Of a stretch of 64,000 bases of DNA, positions 12,613 through 27,500 are shown piece by piece (position 1 is the stretch's first letter; each line of letters begins with the position of its first letter). Made by a program: the position numbers and the translations under genes. The DNA comes from Ophiodon elongatus. Its lineage: Eukaryota > Chordata > Actinopteri > Perciformes > Hexagrammidae. Under the pieces are notes generated by a model. The model saw nothing but the letters and a program-made list of their open reading frames with translations. It did no database searches and was not told the origin of the DNA. The DNA lies in assembly GCA_016806645.1 (NCBI GenBank), contig JACSYO010001855.1, positions 141,001-205,000 of the forward strand. The letters are read 5' to 3'.

Positions 12613-15600
12613 AGCCAGTTCTATTTAATTCATAAATAAAAGAAACATTGAAAAATAAATATCACAGCAAAAAAGTAGTAAATATACATCTCATGATGTC
12701 TTTATATGGCACTTATTATACTGTCCCTACTTTGGGGGTAGAAGGACAGACGATGCCTGTTAGTGTCAGTGGTCATCAGCCTTAGCTTGCCACTTTCTTA
12801 AATACATTAGAATATAATGTTCATAAATATAGGATGACACTCAACCTCCACAAATCCATGAAACATCTTGGACAGCTAATTCTAGTAAAATGAGTCCCCT
12901 CCCTTATCCAACCAGGCTCCAGGTTCTTTTGGGTACTTTATTTATTCTTTATATAACCAACAGCTTAGCACAGTTATGCCTGCCCCTTAGTTACAGTTGC
13001 CTGGCATTTCAGCCAGTTGGGAGCATCCTATGGCGGCAGATGATAAAGAGGATCAAGTGACAGTAAATTGGCGAAGCAGAAGGGCGGATGGAAAGAAACT
13101 GTCAAGCATCCTGGCTGGGCAGGAGAATCATGCAAAAATAAAATTTAGAGCAACTTTGCTTTCAGTATCGTTGTTTGTTTTTTAAACTATTAGAGCCATT
13201 AGAAGGAACGAGGCGTGGCCGGCTGCAAGTTGGATGGAAAATAGCTATTTTGGAAAACAACACAGCACCTGGCTTCTTCCAACAAGAGTATAGTGGTTTG
13301 ATTATTTGGAAAAACTAAATGTTTGAAAGGAGCAAACAGGACAAGAGTGAAATCCTTCATGGAAAAATATGGACAACCTGTCAACCTACAAAGTATACTA
13401 ATATTGTAAACTGCCGATGGACAAAGGAACAAATGGTGCTATTCACCTATGTGTCTAGTTTGACAAAACTAAAGTCTAGAAAAGCGCTTGGTCAAATCCA
13501 CCCAGAAAGTCACGTGTTAAACCATCAGAGCAAAACCAAATGTGTTATCAGAACAACAAGGTCAGGGCCTGACATGAAGCTTTTTTGGGCAAGTGACGAA
13601 AAAAGAATCCCTCCAGGCCAGTAGTTGAGATGTTTTACTTGCTCGATAGCCAGCCTTACTCATCTGAAATGTTAAATAAAGGCCTATTAAAAGATGAATA
13701 AAATAAGAAGGGATTTGGACAAAACAAAATTCTTTTTTAAATGTTATCCTTTACATTGTTATTACATATGTACATATTGAATGGTTATTTGCATAAAAAC
13801 ACACAATTCAAATAATTAGTAAATATATGATTGTATTTCTATTTCAATATTAGCTTAAATTTTGTTTTGTTTGATTTAAAAGCTATACAATTTAAGAGAT
13901 GGGTATTTACTGTAGCATTTTATATCATAAAACAAAACATTAAAAAATCTTGAGTTGTGTTAACAGACCTTATTTCAAGCAGCTAACCAAAAGCCCATTC
14001 ATAAAACCCATAGACTTTGAGACGAGGGAACCGGAAGTGCATAAATACTAACTAATTTATGGGTTTTAGGACTCTTTCCTGCAGCACTCTATACGCAGTA
14101 CTCTACTAGGGAGATGATTCTGAATATTGTGAATATATATAAATATATATATGTTTTTTTTATTGCACACAAAATAATTATAAATAAATGTAAACAAAAT
14201 CCAAATATAAAAAATTATATTTAGAAATATGTTTTTGATGTGCATACACATATTTCTTGTTTTGCATAAATGTAATAGAAAGCTTTGAGTGAACTTCTGT
14301 ATTTGAGTGTGTTTTTTTTTTAGACAGATATGCACAAATGCGTGTTACTATTTGACATTAGCTAAGATAAGTTGGAAAGTAACTTAAGTTCATTTACTTA
14401 CGTCCATTTAATGTTTAATGTTAGTGTAGCTATGTTTGTTTGCCAAATGATGGCCTTTCCTGTAACATCCAGTTGCTGTATTGATTTGTTTGGATTGTTT
14501 TGGGGGGCCTCACAGGCTTGTTTGCAAGGTTAAAATGAGAGACAATTCAACTTCAGTGAAGTGTAATATGCCTTTAAGGTTTGAATCAGTGCGTTTCATA
14601 CAATGTGATTGTGAACTGGAGTGAAGATAGTCTGCCATGCAGAAGGATGGCTCTTTAATTGTCATGGAGAGCAGATATTCTTCAGCATCTGTGTTGGTTA
14701 ATTTGTTCACTCAAGAGAAACAGTGTGATGGAAAAAATGAAGAGAGAAGTTCAAAAAGAAGGAAAGCTAAAAATAAAGAAAGACAAAGTGAAGACTAAAA
14801 AAAAAGTTCATTTCGACAGACTGCTGTCATTGTGGAAGGAGCCAGTCAATGGAGATCACTCAGCACAGTGCTCTTTACCTTTGGAGGTGGACACTGATGA
14901 AAAACACGACCAGAAGGCCACCGTTAATAATTCATTCTGCTCCAAAACAAAGCCAGCGGGGCCACTTGGAAACAAAAGGTGGAGGCTGATTCACCTTTCA
15001 CTGCTTCCCAGCATCCCACCCTCCTCCAGTCGTGGACTCCTGCTGAATCCAGTCTCAACAGCAATGTTTTGGCATAAGCAGGGATTTTACATCAACATGA
15101 TCCACGGCAACTTACAGTACGGAGCGTAAGGACGTAGGAGGCTCACCATCTTGCTCAAAGACATTTTACCAGAATATGGTAAGTAATTCAGTGAGTAAAG
15201 TTTATATATGCAGCGCTTTTATAAAAGCAAGAATCAGACAGTGTTCAATCAATAAAACAAAACAAATGACCAACTTCACACACATAACACGAAAATGTCA
15301 ATCCAAGGCCTGTCTGTGGAATGAAGCTTTCATATACTGTTTAAAAAACATCCAGAAAGGTTATGACGGAACCTAGTGGCCATGTAGACGCTTATAGTAG
15401 TCAGTCTCTTCTTCTTCTTCTTCTTCTTCTGTCAAGCTGTGTTTTTGCAAGACTGCCACCTTTTGGTACTTTTGCTTTGGTTAGTATTACCATATTCCTG
15501 ACACAATCTGAAGTACTGAGGATATAGATACAAGTATTGTCTAGGCGGCTGAGGCCTAATGTACTATGATTCTATAGTACTATCATTCTAATGCGTTATG

Positions 15601-18600
15601 CCTCTTTTTCTCTCCACGTGGACCGTTTACCTGCATTCAACCAAAGCCTGCTTCAGAGCCGGTTCACTGCCTGGATACAAATATTCAGCGAGCACCATCA
15701 ACTGACCAACACTAAACCGGCTTAGCAGGCAGAAGCCGGTATTTATATTATATATTTATATATTATATGTAATGGTTATGAGACCACATTCTATTACTGT
15801 TCAATATAACTGAGAAAATGTGTGAATGTCAAATATAAATAGCTAGCTCATAGCATGTGGGAAACAAAGTAACTATTATCATATGACACCAATTTATGTG
15901 GAACACCCTTAACTAAATCTATATACCATATTCACCTCCGGTACAATGTCACAACGTCTACTGCGTACACCGGGATTGCTTCAGTTAATGCTAAAGAGAA
16001 GCTAAAGGTCAAAGACAGACAGGCTGCCTCCAGAAATCACCATCCATCATCTTCATCTAACCTCACACCACATGGCAGTGCAGACCTGTCTGACTGCTCA
16101 GGTTAAGATACTTATATTGATTATTCTATAGCAGCTATTGTCCTTGCACCATGTAGGTCAGGATGTAACGTGCATCTCAAAGATAAAGGCTGAATGTAAA
16201 CAATAAGTCTATGTAGCTTTACCTGAAATTATTATTTTTGTTTTTCAAAGAAGAATAAATTGATATGTTTTGAATAAATGCCATTGTATAAAATGCAGGT
16301 CATGGCTGGATTTTGCATTTGAATTGTTAGCAATTGTAACCCACGGGCAATCATTCTCTTAAAGTGGCCTGTTGTCCTATGTATATGTCACTAATGTATT
16401 TCCAGGGGTATGCAGTACTATGTTATTGATTATGCTACAAGTCTCTTCTTTAAGCATTTGCGTGCTTGAACTGCAAATAAATCACATTTCTTACATATCC
16501 TTTGTGGACAAATCTGAAATGTAGTAATGACACAAGTGAGTGTGACTCTGCAGTGAAGAGGAGGAAGATGTAGAGCACTACTTTAGCTGTGAGGCTACAG
16601 TCAGTATGAGGACTGAGACAGAGAAGTGTTGTGACCAGAGAAGACACTGCAGGCTGGATCTCCTTAATCCGAGCGGTCATATCAGTGTCAGCATGGCTAG
16701 GAGGCTACGCTAACACAAACACAGTGGATACCCCAACTACTGTATGGACCCACAACAAACACCTTGATTTTTTTTTTTTAAATCATATTTTTTTTTTTTG
16801 TATTGCTTGATAATTTCCATCTAAACAAGAAATTCTATGAAAAGCATACATGCATAAATGCGTTCCATAAATACTGAAAATCCATCATAAACCCTGTCTT
16901 ATAATTCATTTTCACTTATTCATATTATGTTTAGATAAACTGGGTTCCTGCTATGCATATGTGAATGGGAGCTGGAGGGCTGCATTATAAAGACACACAC
17001 AGAGCCGGGATGGGAGGGGTGCTGTGAATAGACCTATATTGTAAGGAGGGGAGAATGGAAGCGGTGTTGTTTGGCTGTGTTGTCGCCATGCAATGCAGCT
17101 GTTCCCCACAGATACTACGAAGCAGGATGGGCCAGTAAGGAGTATGTGTGTGTGCATGTCTTTGTGTGAGAGGCTTTGATTGACAAGACTTTCCGCAAGG
17201 GAATATTTAATTTTTTCATCCATGAATGGTGGGAGACCTCAAACTAGTGGCAGGGCACACAACTAAGCCAGAAGAATTATGTTTATATATTTGTATGATG
17301 GGTGTCTGTGCATGCATGCATAATGTATTTTCAGCAAGGGGTGAAAACTTTGCATCTCTAGAATGTCAATGTTGGAAGACCTAAGAAAAACAACTTAGTG
17401 TTTAACTTTGATCACACTGCATGTTTTTTGACTACACTTTTCTGAGGTCCGTGAGGTCTGTAAAGGGGGCAAGCATCAACATCAGCAAAGTTGGAGTTTT
17501 GTCCTTCAATAGCAATATGCATGTCAATGTATATACAGTACATGTGCACCATCAAAAGAACAAAAAGTAATCCCAATAATGTATCAGAAAAGAAGCAATA
17601 TAACAATTTCCCTCATTTTATGAAAAACAATAGAAGCCCATTACCACAGCTGTCACTGGTGCGGAGGCATAAATACTTGGTTTTGTGTGCTGTCATTAGT
17701 TGAGGCAATGTGATTTTCAGTGACTATAATCTATAGAGAAAAAGCACTATCCATATAATATTAAGAACGGTTCCTGCGAGTACCAATATACTTTGCACAC
17801 TCATACTCAATCCCAAACACCTCGTCAGCTCACTAGACGGTAGAGCTTCTTGGTTTTTACTAAAAATTGTAATTATTACTTGAACGAGTACACCTACTGT
17901 ACAATAAGTGACTGCAGTGGTTGAAGGAAGGTTGAAAAAGTGTGTATTACTAAGTAGCTGGCCACCTACCCAGTTTCCAATTATCAAGTACTTAATGAAC
18001 TAAGGTAGAGGTTAAAAGACAAAGATGAAAGGAGACACAGAATTGTCATGGAAACAACTTCACGCAGAGAGAAGTCCATAGACCCTCGCAGTTACCATGG
18101 CAGCCTATCTTATGTACATTGTACTCCATGTATCTGTATGTGGGTTATCAGGCGTGGGTGTAGTATTATTCCAGCCTGGTTGCATGGCTGATGCTACCTT
18201 TGATTGTACACCGACGTTAAATGTCATCGCTAAGCTGGCGCCGGGCCTCAATATGATTCAACATCAAAATGCAAAGCACCTCACAGCCCTGGTCTAATTT
18301 GCTCTTCGATTTCATTACATGCTGTGTAAAGAATTAAACTGAGCTGGTTCCAGTCACGGGTGGGAATTCCGGCAAAGTTCAGGAAGGAAATGGAAAACAA
18401 TAGATATATACAATTTTTACAGCTAAAACAAGTTAACCTTTTAAAAATGTAACCCTACACTTATCTCTGTAGCTCGAAATAGAATTTCTCTATCAAAAGT
18501 AATCCTACTGCGGTCAAAAGGTGTCCAAATAAGCAATAAGATGGAGGGCGGGGGTTAGGGCCTTTGTACAGACAGTGAAGGCACAATACCATATGTAGGG

Positions 18601-19439
18601 TTGGTATCTACAAACTCTTCTGAAACTGAAACATAATTAATAACGTCAAGGATTTATGTAGAAACATGCTTTCCGATTCCAGTCATCAATTCCTGAAAGC
18701 GACATTTAACCATGTGCATCTCCATCTAAATCCATCAATCTAAATGGTGCTCTCAGTGTTATATCAGTGACATATAAAAAAGCCAGTGTTTATTACAAAT
18801 TTGCAAATTCTCTTATCCCGCTCACTGGGACACATTTATTTAGCCAGGGAGAAAAGGGTGGGGGATAGTACACAAGCAACAAACAGAAAAGGTAGAAGGA
18901 AAAAAAATCAATTCCCTTTGAGAAACAATCTCCTTGTAGGACCTTCAGTTTCATACAGTATAGGCTCCTTATGGCCTGCTGTGGGGAAACCGCTGTTCTA
19001 GGCCTCTGATGACAGCCATCGAACCTGTGGAGAAATGCTGACCTCCGTTAACACACTGGCTGTGCTGTGAGTGAGATTGGTCTTTGGAAAGGCAGGCCTG
19101 GAAATAGCTGTCTGAGCTTTTTTAAGCTGTTGGTTCAAGCGAGGCAGCACACCTTGGGCTTGTTCGGCTCCAGGGAGACAAAAAGGTTGTTCAAATGTCA
19201 CTAGCGACCCCCCAACCCTGACCCCGAACGCAGTGCTGCGCCAGCCGAGAAAAAAGTTATTTGTGAATGTCTCAGATGCCCTAAGGCCATATTGTGTGTG
19301 ATAGAGTGTGTATTTGTGATTCTGTGAATGACTGTAAATGAGAGCAGTACAACACTGAACATGACACTTGCCATCTATGATATCAAGCTAGCGGGCCACG
19401 GGCCACATGCTGCTAAATGCTCAGTGAGTTAGTCTAACC
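12612..19439 (-). other. rabgap1l intron, gpr52-distal part; nothing firm
   Basis: No recognisable exon. Contains the CTT tract and AT-rich stretches. 13980-14100 carries a short inverted CATAAAACCCATA/TATGGGTTTTA pair typical of repeats. A 156-codon open plus frame at 14659-15129 has no family resemblance. Confidence 0.5.
15407..15430 (+). repeat. (CTT)n microsatellite
   Basis: Eight trinucleotide units. Confidence 0.9.
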
Positions 19440-20668
19440 CAGTGGTTGTCACCTTGGGAACGAACTCCTCAAGAGGCCTGTCAGGTTGGAGCCTCACAAT
19501 GTGATTTATGAGTCGTTTTTGACCTCTCGGTCTCCACAGATACGGAATTAAATAAACTAATATAGGTCATTGAACATTTGTATGCTGCACATTATGAGTA
19601 GGCAGTACCTCACCTTAAAGTATCACCATGTAAAACAAACCAGTTGGCAGTTAACTAATGGCATTCTATGTAAATTTTATTAAATTACCTACCCGTTATT
19701 ATTGCGAGGGTGTAAGTCCGTGTGCACATCTGTGACTCTATAATAACTGTAAATTTGTAGATGAACATTAAACATGAGACATTTTTGTGTTCAGGCAGCA
19801 CAAAAATAAAGTACATGTGTCCACACCGATATAAAAATGACCAGATTCCATTTGTGTGTTGAAACTATATAATCATTTGGTGTCATTACAACAATGTTCA
19901 TCATAGTTTCAGCACAGGCATGAATACACCAAGCTCGCAACTCGAGATGTATTCATGAAATTAGTAATATGAATGTTTGGATCTTGCTTCGATTTGTTTA
20001 CATGATGCTCAATTTTTCTCAAGGACATGAACTGTCCTCCCAATTTGTAGAACGTCATAATCATGTCACATAGGGTGATTTGAATCTCATTTTAAATCAC
20101 ATAGATATAGGAATTGTACTAAAAACGCAAAAGCATGCCATTTCATAGTATATGCTGCATTTGTTTCTCTGTTTTCTGTGAGCTTGCTGAGTAAATTATA
20201 TTAGAGAAGAAGTGCACAGGATTCATCTCTAAGAATGAAGAATGGAAGGATGAAGAACATTTCATTCAGGGTGTCTGATACCGTAGTTTCATTATGATAA
20301 ACCCATGACTTTTTAAGACTTTTACAATGAGATTGAGCAGGTGAAAGAAAAACATGTTTCATTCAAATAATGAAGAACAAATAAACACACTTTCTGATTT
20401 TTCTTCACCTTTTTGGGTACAGAATGTGCATGCTGTAGCTAACTTTTCATTGGCGAAACAATGCACCATATTAAACTGATGATTGTTGGCTATTGCGTTT
20501 CGTTACTGTAGAATCTACAACTCAAAAATCACAGATAAAATAAGTTAAATCACCAAGTAAAACACAAGAATGAAATCTGTTTTGGTGATTTAGATTTAGT
20601 ACTAGAAACTACACATGGTTTAACATCCATCGGCTGTGAGTCTCTAACGCAAAGCCTGAACACCGCTG
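19440..20668. mobile_element. possible degraded hAT-like element
   Basis: The left side reads CAGTGGTTGTCACCTTGGGA and the right-hand complement reads CAGCGGTGTTCAGGCTTTGC, similar to hAT ends of the CAGTGGTTCTCAA type. Length about 1.2 kb, AT-rich, no open frame. Flanking 8-mers GTCTAACC and GTTTACAA match at four positions only. The ends may belong to two separate fragments. Confidence 0.35.
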
Positions 20669-22464
20669 GTTTACAATACCCCTTCCATAAGGATGACAGT
20701 CCAATAACTTAGAATTCAATCAGCATTAACGTCGCCACTGAGCCTGGACAACAGATATTAATAAGCTCCACATCGCCCTCACCGTTGCTGTCATTTGCCT
20801 CTCTTCTCCCCCTTTCCCTCCCTCCTCCATCTTCCCTCAGTTCCATTCATTTGGTGCAGCTATTAATAGCCCGGCCACCCGCCTATCAATACCATCACTA
20901 CTCCAGAAAGACAGAGGCTGTGGGCACGGCCCAGCCAATAGAATGAGAATAAATGCGCTGAACTACAGAAGCTTGGTCTTATGTAAGGAGAGAGAAGGAG
21001 AGGGGGTGGGGGTGGGGGCAGAAGGATAGAGAGAGAGCCAGGCAGAGAAATGTGACATAAAGAGCAAAAGAAAAACGGTTCCAATTTAACAGATAAAGAT
21101 GGTGACAGAAACTGAAAGACAGAGAAAGACGAAGACAGAAACTTACTCAGTAGGTGAAAAACAACTCATGGTATGTGACTCAGGAAAGATAGAAATCTGC
21201 CAGCACGCTTGACGTTTACACACATTCCTTTTCTCCAATTCTCCCCCAGTGACTACATTCTCATATTTATGGGTCCACATTCTTCCCTCTCCCCATTTGT
21301 CTTCTTTCCATCTACCCCCTCTCTTTCTCAATACATATTGATCGAGGCAAGTAGTTTCACCCGCTTCGGAGCGTCAAAGAAAAAAGACTATTGCATTATC
21401 CACAAAAGCACAGATCTCTGTCTGCTTTGCGTGTTTATGTCACCTCCTCTCACTGCTGCTGTGTGGTCCAGTGGGGCTTTGTCACACTACCTACTGGTTT
21501 ACAAACATCTCACTAGGAATCTAAAGATAGGTCACAGACCTGGTTTGCACAACTGCTTGATCACATTTGGAAACATTTGTTTTACTTGATTGATAACCAT
21601 AGAAACTTAGTATAGCAATGCCAGCTTTAGTTGAAAAAAGATGAATACAGATTGCATGAAACTAAGGCATTAAAAGTATATTTGTAAAATCAAGTAATAT
21701 TTACTGGATTACACAATGATCGATTGTTATCTTTATCGTAATGATGCAATCCCTTTTGTAACCGAGATACCTCCAAAAGGCAAAATTACAAAAATGCTTA
21801 TTCCAATAAGCATCCAATTTTCAGGTGGTGTCGATGCACCAGAGTTTGATGCACACCTTAAACTCAACCGACCTAAAAGGTCAAACTACACCAACTAAGG
21901 TTATATGTGAACGAAGCCTGAAGAACACCAAACAGTTAAATGCTAGAGGTCCTAAAATTATATTTGAACTCTTGCAAGCTCTCTGGGAGGCTAAAGGGCC
22001 AACCTGAGCTGTAATAGTCCCGAGTCAGCACCACGTGCATTTAAATGTCAAAGCTGTTTGTATGCTAAAGATTCATATCTCAAAAAGGCAAACAAGTTAA
22101 TCTAATTGAATATAATCAAAGTACCTGTGTGAACACTGTTTTCCATATTTTAAGTTTACATCGAGTCATGAATACAGAACAACTACATAACCTGTTAAGT
22201 CAAAGAAACTGCTGACTCCTGCCTTTTTCTAGCTAATGTTGAGACATGAAATCCAGTGAAAACCAATAACAGCCTGTTGTGTGTCAGCCTTCAAATCAGT
22301 TTATGATTTTAAAAAAGTTTGGAAATTGAAGTTGTGTGTTTAATCAGTCTACAAACTTCCTGAAAGTGTTTTGTATCACCTCACATACTTTCACAAAAAA
22401 AAAGAAAATGAGACTTGTTATAAGCAATTGTCCCTCCTTGGTGTGCGCGTGCGCGTGTGTTTAC
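20669..22464 (-). other. rabgap1l intron next to exon 12
   Basis: No exon apart from the start of exon 12 at the right edge. 20690-20960 has unusually balanced composition with CTATTAATAGCCCGGCCACC and could be a conserved noncoding element; 20990-21080 is purine-rich. Confidence 0.4.
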
Positions 22465-22615
22465 CTTGGTGATGAGGATGCGGTAATGCTCAAGCAGGTC
22501 GTGGTTGTCGTGGCAACCAGCCAGCAGCTGCCAGACTTCAGCTCTGAGTGGCTCGGGAATGCCGCTGCGGACCAACGAGGGTAAACCCTTCGGTCGAGTG
22601 GACAGGTTCCCATGC
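22465..22615 (-). CDS. rabgap1l: rabgap1l coding exon 12 (start of TBC domain)
   Basis: Acceptor TGTATCAG before 22615, donor AAG|GTAAAC at 22465. Encodes HGNLSTRPKGLPSLVRSGIP, EPLRAEVWQLLAGCHDN and EHYRILITK, the first conserved block of the Rab-GAP TBC domain (GIPxxLRxxxW). The catalytic motifs come in later exons, absent from this window. Exit phase 0. This is the last rabgap1l exon I can find before the gpr52-bearing intron. Confidence 0.95.
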
Positions 22616-24510
22616 CTGATACACAACACGCAGAGGTAATCCATTATTTCATAATCTTACTTAATTCAATTCAGCCACTTTAAATATTAATGTGAAGTGC
22701 AGCTTGACAGATTTGATAATTTTGTTTTGTTGTGCACTGGCAGTTTGAAGACCAATCAAGTGCTGAGTTATACGCCTGTTACACTGAAGTCTTCATGTTG
22801 CACTAACTTGAATACCACTTTGTCTCATAAGCAAAGTAGTTATTGAGTGGTCAATTTGACCAGAATGCATTTAAGTTTTTTATCCACACTTCTCAGGCCA
22901 GGTAAGGCTGACTAAACATCCACTTAATTATTCATACTGGTACACACGTTTACAATGGAAGCTGCCAAGTACATCCACAGACTCCTGCTGTGGTTCTACT
23001 TCATGTTCACTAAAGCAGCTCTGGGTTCACTGCCTCACTCAAACACCCTAAAATTACAGTATTAACTTCAGTATTGAGTACAGTAGTCTGTTAAGTACAG
23101 TTTGATGGCATTATTAACTACATTTTTAATCACAGTACCACCTATCTCATTAAACATCATATTGATTACTGTATATTACTGTAACTACTACACTGACTAC
23201 AGAACCAAATAAAATACTGTAGTGTAATAGAGAAGAGTATTCACCGCAGTGCTGCCATGCTGTAAGAGTTCTCCCACATGAGGAAATATCTTGCTTTTTT
23301 GAAACACACCGTCAGCTCTTTTTAATGATGCTTGAAACTCATCATAATGCATTTATTGAGGCCATATGAAAGCGATTCCCCGAAAAACTACTTAATTGTG
23401 CTGATGCAACGGCAAGACAACAGGCTGTGAAATCAAATGAAAAGCCAGAAACATCTTTCATTCACTTAATCATGCCTCACCTAAAGCTGGAGGTATCAAC
23501 GCTGGTTGTTGTAAAGCACAGAGTTAGAATAATGACAGTATGTGTTATAGCAGTTAACTTACTTTGACATGGCATGGAAGCTAAGCTAACCTAGCTAGGA
23601 CCTAAGGCTACTCCACTACCCAGACTACTGCTGGCTGTCTGAGGTTCTGTTGCAGGAAATAAGATGGAGGAAAGCAGCGGGAGGTCGGTGACTGTTGAGC
23701 CCACATCTTCACAGAGACCTGGTGCAATCGTTCATCCCGGATCAAGCTGCACTTGGCGGGCGGACAGCAGGACAGAGCGTAGGACAGAATGTAGGACAGA
23801 GAGATCAGGACAGAATGTAGAACAGAGCGCAGGACAGAGCGTAGGACAGAGAGTAGGACAGAGAGATCAGGACAGAGACCAGGACAGAGAGAGCAGGACA
23901 GAGAGCAGGACACGATAAGAGGTGGAGTCTGTGTTTACATCATGATGCTTGGTGCTCAAACAAAGCCAAAGTTGATGGACAATGTTTTCCTCATGTTGAA
24001 TTTTGAATGTGAAGATGTCGGCCACATTATCTGCCCAGAGAATTGTTTTTGTTGCTGCTGTTTACATTCCTCAATGTGCAAATTCAAAAAAATGCACTAC
24101 AGGAATGTACTACTGTTTTGGTTTAGTTTGTCATGTGTTTGTTGTGTTACAAATAGGCTACAACTGAATTTCATTGTGCATATCTGTGTTGCATAATGAC
24201 AATAAATGATCCTTGAATTATTAATTAATGTCTGTATCTGAAGGGAACTATATTCCATAGAGGGATGATAAAACCCTTAAGGACCCCAGCCCTGTTCAGT
24301 AAATCACAGTCTATATGAGTTGGGTGCCCGATTCACCTTTCAGCATTAATCTGTCGTGTCAGTGTTTTTGCACAAGATGAAGAAATATTCATGTTTGACC
24401 CCCATGGTATATTTACACTAGTGTATGCTCAGGTGTCTGTTTACACTTGTTAAAATGTTTCTCTGCTGTATTCTATGAGTTGCTGATGTGTTACTTTTCT
24501 TAGGCAATAC

Positions 24511-24566
<56 letters not shown>

Positions 24567-27500
24567 TTAATTTGAGGGTAAATCTTTACTCTTGACTCAG
24601 TATAGTATTTTCACATTCCTTGCATCTATGTTCATCTCCCTCCATTTCTCCACCAATCAAATCCCTATGTGTATTCTCATTTCTCAATTTTTATTTCTTT
24701 ATCTATACCTTCCACCATTTCTACATTTAGACCATCCAGCTGTATATAAATCCATAACTTAATTGTTCTCTATCCTTATCCCATTCTCCCTCCTCCTTAA
24801 CCGTTTCAACCTCCCTGTCCAGCTTCAAACTGAAACATCTACATTTTAAAATCACAAAAATTTCAAATTTCTCAGTCTTCCCGTCTGTTTTGAAGATTTA
24901 CCATCTGGTGAGGATTCCTCCCCAGGACTCCAGGATTTTCTCAGGACAATCTTTGGAAACGTCTCCTGTCCCACTGGAGATTTCACTGTCGCTATCTGCG
25001 GGAAACACAAAACACCCCCAGATATTAAAATACATTTACAGCACAGATAGATCATTCCTGGTACCTGTAACCTCTGTCCACATCAAAACAGTGCCAAGAC
25101 CAACAACACATGACCTTTAACATCGTCTACATGAATGTAGACAACAGGACACTCCCAAGCATATTAATGAAGGAGAATCTTTAAGAGTAGCAGCTATGTG
25201 AGAGCCATCAGTCTGCTTGAATGAGATATATACATCTCTATCTTTTTTATGTATGTCAGGGCACTCTGAACTGCATTGCACATTTTAAAACCCGTTAATA
25301 TTGATGCGACACAGTGAAATGGAGGAAGGAGAAGCAGCGCCTACACTTTCCATTATTGCTGTTCTTCTGTCTGGTGGTTCGTGAGGCAGACAAGAGGCAA
25401 TCAGCACAGCAAACCACTTGTGTTTAGATGCAGAAGCACTAATTGACCGTCTGGCTTACTCTGCTGCTGGAGAGATGAACCTATACCCACACATAGTATC
25501 TACTGGAACATACACAGATTCACACAGCAGTTCCAGCACATAGTGCACATTAAGAATAAGACCGAGATGTGAAAAAACACAATGGTGTCAGTGAACTTCT
25601 CAGGTTATGGCATTACGTTTCACTGATATCGCAACAATAAAGCCAAACAGCAGCAGCCCTCAAAAGGTTTTAACGCTATCATTCACTCCCACTGAAGCCT
25701 TTACTAAGGCCTTGGTGTTAAATAATGAGTTAAGACATTTTCTTCTGGAACATGTAGCTGCTGTGCTCAATGCACTGCTGCTCCTATACCTTACAGCCTC
25801 AGCAGGAGCTTTTCAGGTCTTTATAAATGCTTGATGAGCCCTTTCAAATGGTTCAGGCCCAGCACAAAGCTGCTGCCTCTGTCCTCAGATTGGCTGAGGC
25901 CACGTGGCGAGGAAGCGTGAGTCCAATGCCACTGCCAACTTACCAGGTGATGAAAGAAACTGTGAAGACGAGGACCATTACTGTTACCTTTTAATCTAGA
26001 GAAGGGCTGTGCATTCACTCTAGGATTACTCTCAAATAGGATCTCTCTGATGTTGAAGCCACTAGCGGATTGGTTTTGCCGACATTAAAGTGAGCAGCAA
26101 TTCCCTACTAGTGCCATGAAGATGTTCTGACGTTAATATTTTACTCTGTTTATTTGTATCCTTTAATTTTAAAAAACGATGTCCTTTACTTTGTCTTGCA
26201 GTCCGTTTGTTTTGTTTTTTTACTTTGCCTCATATTTGACATTAGTTCATTGAATATGTAGGATATGTTGTATTTTGTATGCTTAGTTTTTCTTCTCCTT
26301 TTTTGTTATGGTTTTTTTTCTCCTTATATTGAGGGAAGGTCCGTTGCATAAGCCTGTGGCTGCTTGACTTCTACCGTCTCATTTCTTTTTTCTTTTTCAT
26401 TATCTGGATTTTATAAAGTCTTATATATGTGCAAATTAAAAAAAAAATGGATATATGCATGTGTTTGGGGTAACAAAAAAAAAAACACAATGCGCAACAA
26501 TCATAAAGCCTGCTGTGAAAAGGAAAAGAAAAGAAAAAAAAAAAAATCAGCTTCAGGCCTATTTTCCACATTACAGCTTCCAAGAAGAAGAAAAAAACAT
26601 CCACATGAATTGAATGTGTGTGTGTGCTCACAGCGGTGGCATCTACACTAGGAGTGTATTCATTTCTGTACACAATAAGGCTGACCTCCAGCGCCACGGC
26701 CCTGAGCGCCTCCAATTTTCAGCACTGGGGGAGGAGAGGGGCGTTATAGAAAAAGCCCTCTGAAAAGCTCCCACAGTGCCAGTTGAAAGCCGTCAGCTCC
26801 GGCTTTGGCGGCTGACTCATGACTTTGGGCGACGATTTTTTTGCATCTCACTCTGTTAAAACCTTTTAGTGCTTCAAATAATAAAAAAGTAGAGGAGCGT
26901 TGAGAGTGGCAAAGAAGAGAGAAAAGACACACAATAATACCTTTTTTTCCTCCAAAATTTGAGCATAAATGCATATTTCTTTTAAACATGGGAAAAGCTG
27001 CTAAATCATAGAAACAGACTCCTTTCCCATTGCCACTAGATGAGTATGTCCTTCTGTTTTTCTTAACAGTAGAAAGCAGCATGGAGGACAGTGGAAATGT
27101 TACGATGGTTACTTCTTTTTTTATTTAAGTTACTTATTTAGTGTCTTTACAAACTCTGTGCCATCTTGCTGGGAACAATTTTCAAGCGCTGCTTGCACGG
27201 AGACGGATGGGATTTGTGGCTGAGATGATTAAGAGTCGGTCATAGTAGTCATAGCAAAGTACTACACTTCCTGTCTCCCAGGTGGGCGTGGGCATGATGG
27301 GTTTGCCTCTCCCACCATCTTTTTTGGAAGTGTTGTGAACGTTGAGTGGATGTATTTATATATTATTTTGTTAGCCGATGAATACCTGTGACTACGGCTG
27401 AGTCATTCGTTTTTGTAATGAATGCCGATTGTAACCTTTCCCACTAAAGACAAAAAACAGATGTTAATAGTTTCAGTGGGCTTTTCGTTTCCTAGGAAAG

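Larger units (their letters stand above)
22616..24901 (-). other. rabgap1l intron 11
   Basis: 2.3 kb. Holds the minisatellite, the LINE tail and an (AT)n tract; nothing else recognised. Confidence 0.8.

Noticed and set aside
14659..15129. 156-codon plus frame with a Lys-rich segment
   Set aside because: The longest plus frame, but no domain, no homologue known to me, and A-rich sequence explains the Lys run. It stays a weak candidate only.
17724..17987. 87-codon hydrophobic minus frame
   Set aside because: Starts at TTG; AT-rich DNA readily encodes Leu/Ile/Val-rich chance peptides; no match.
23608..23918. Repetitive open frames on both strands
   Set aside because: Produced by the 12-bp minisatellite, whose unit length keeps frames open.
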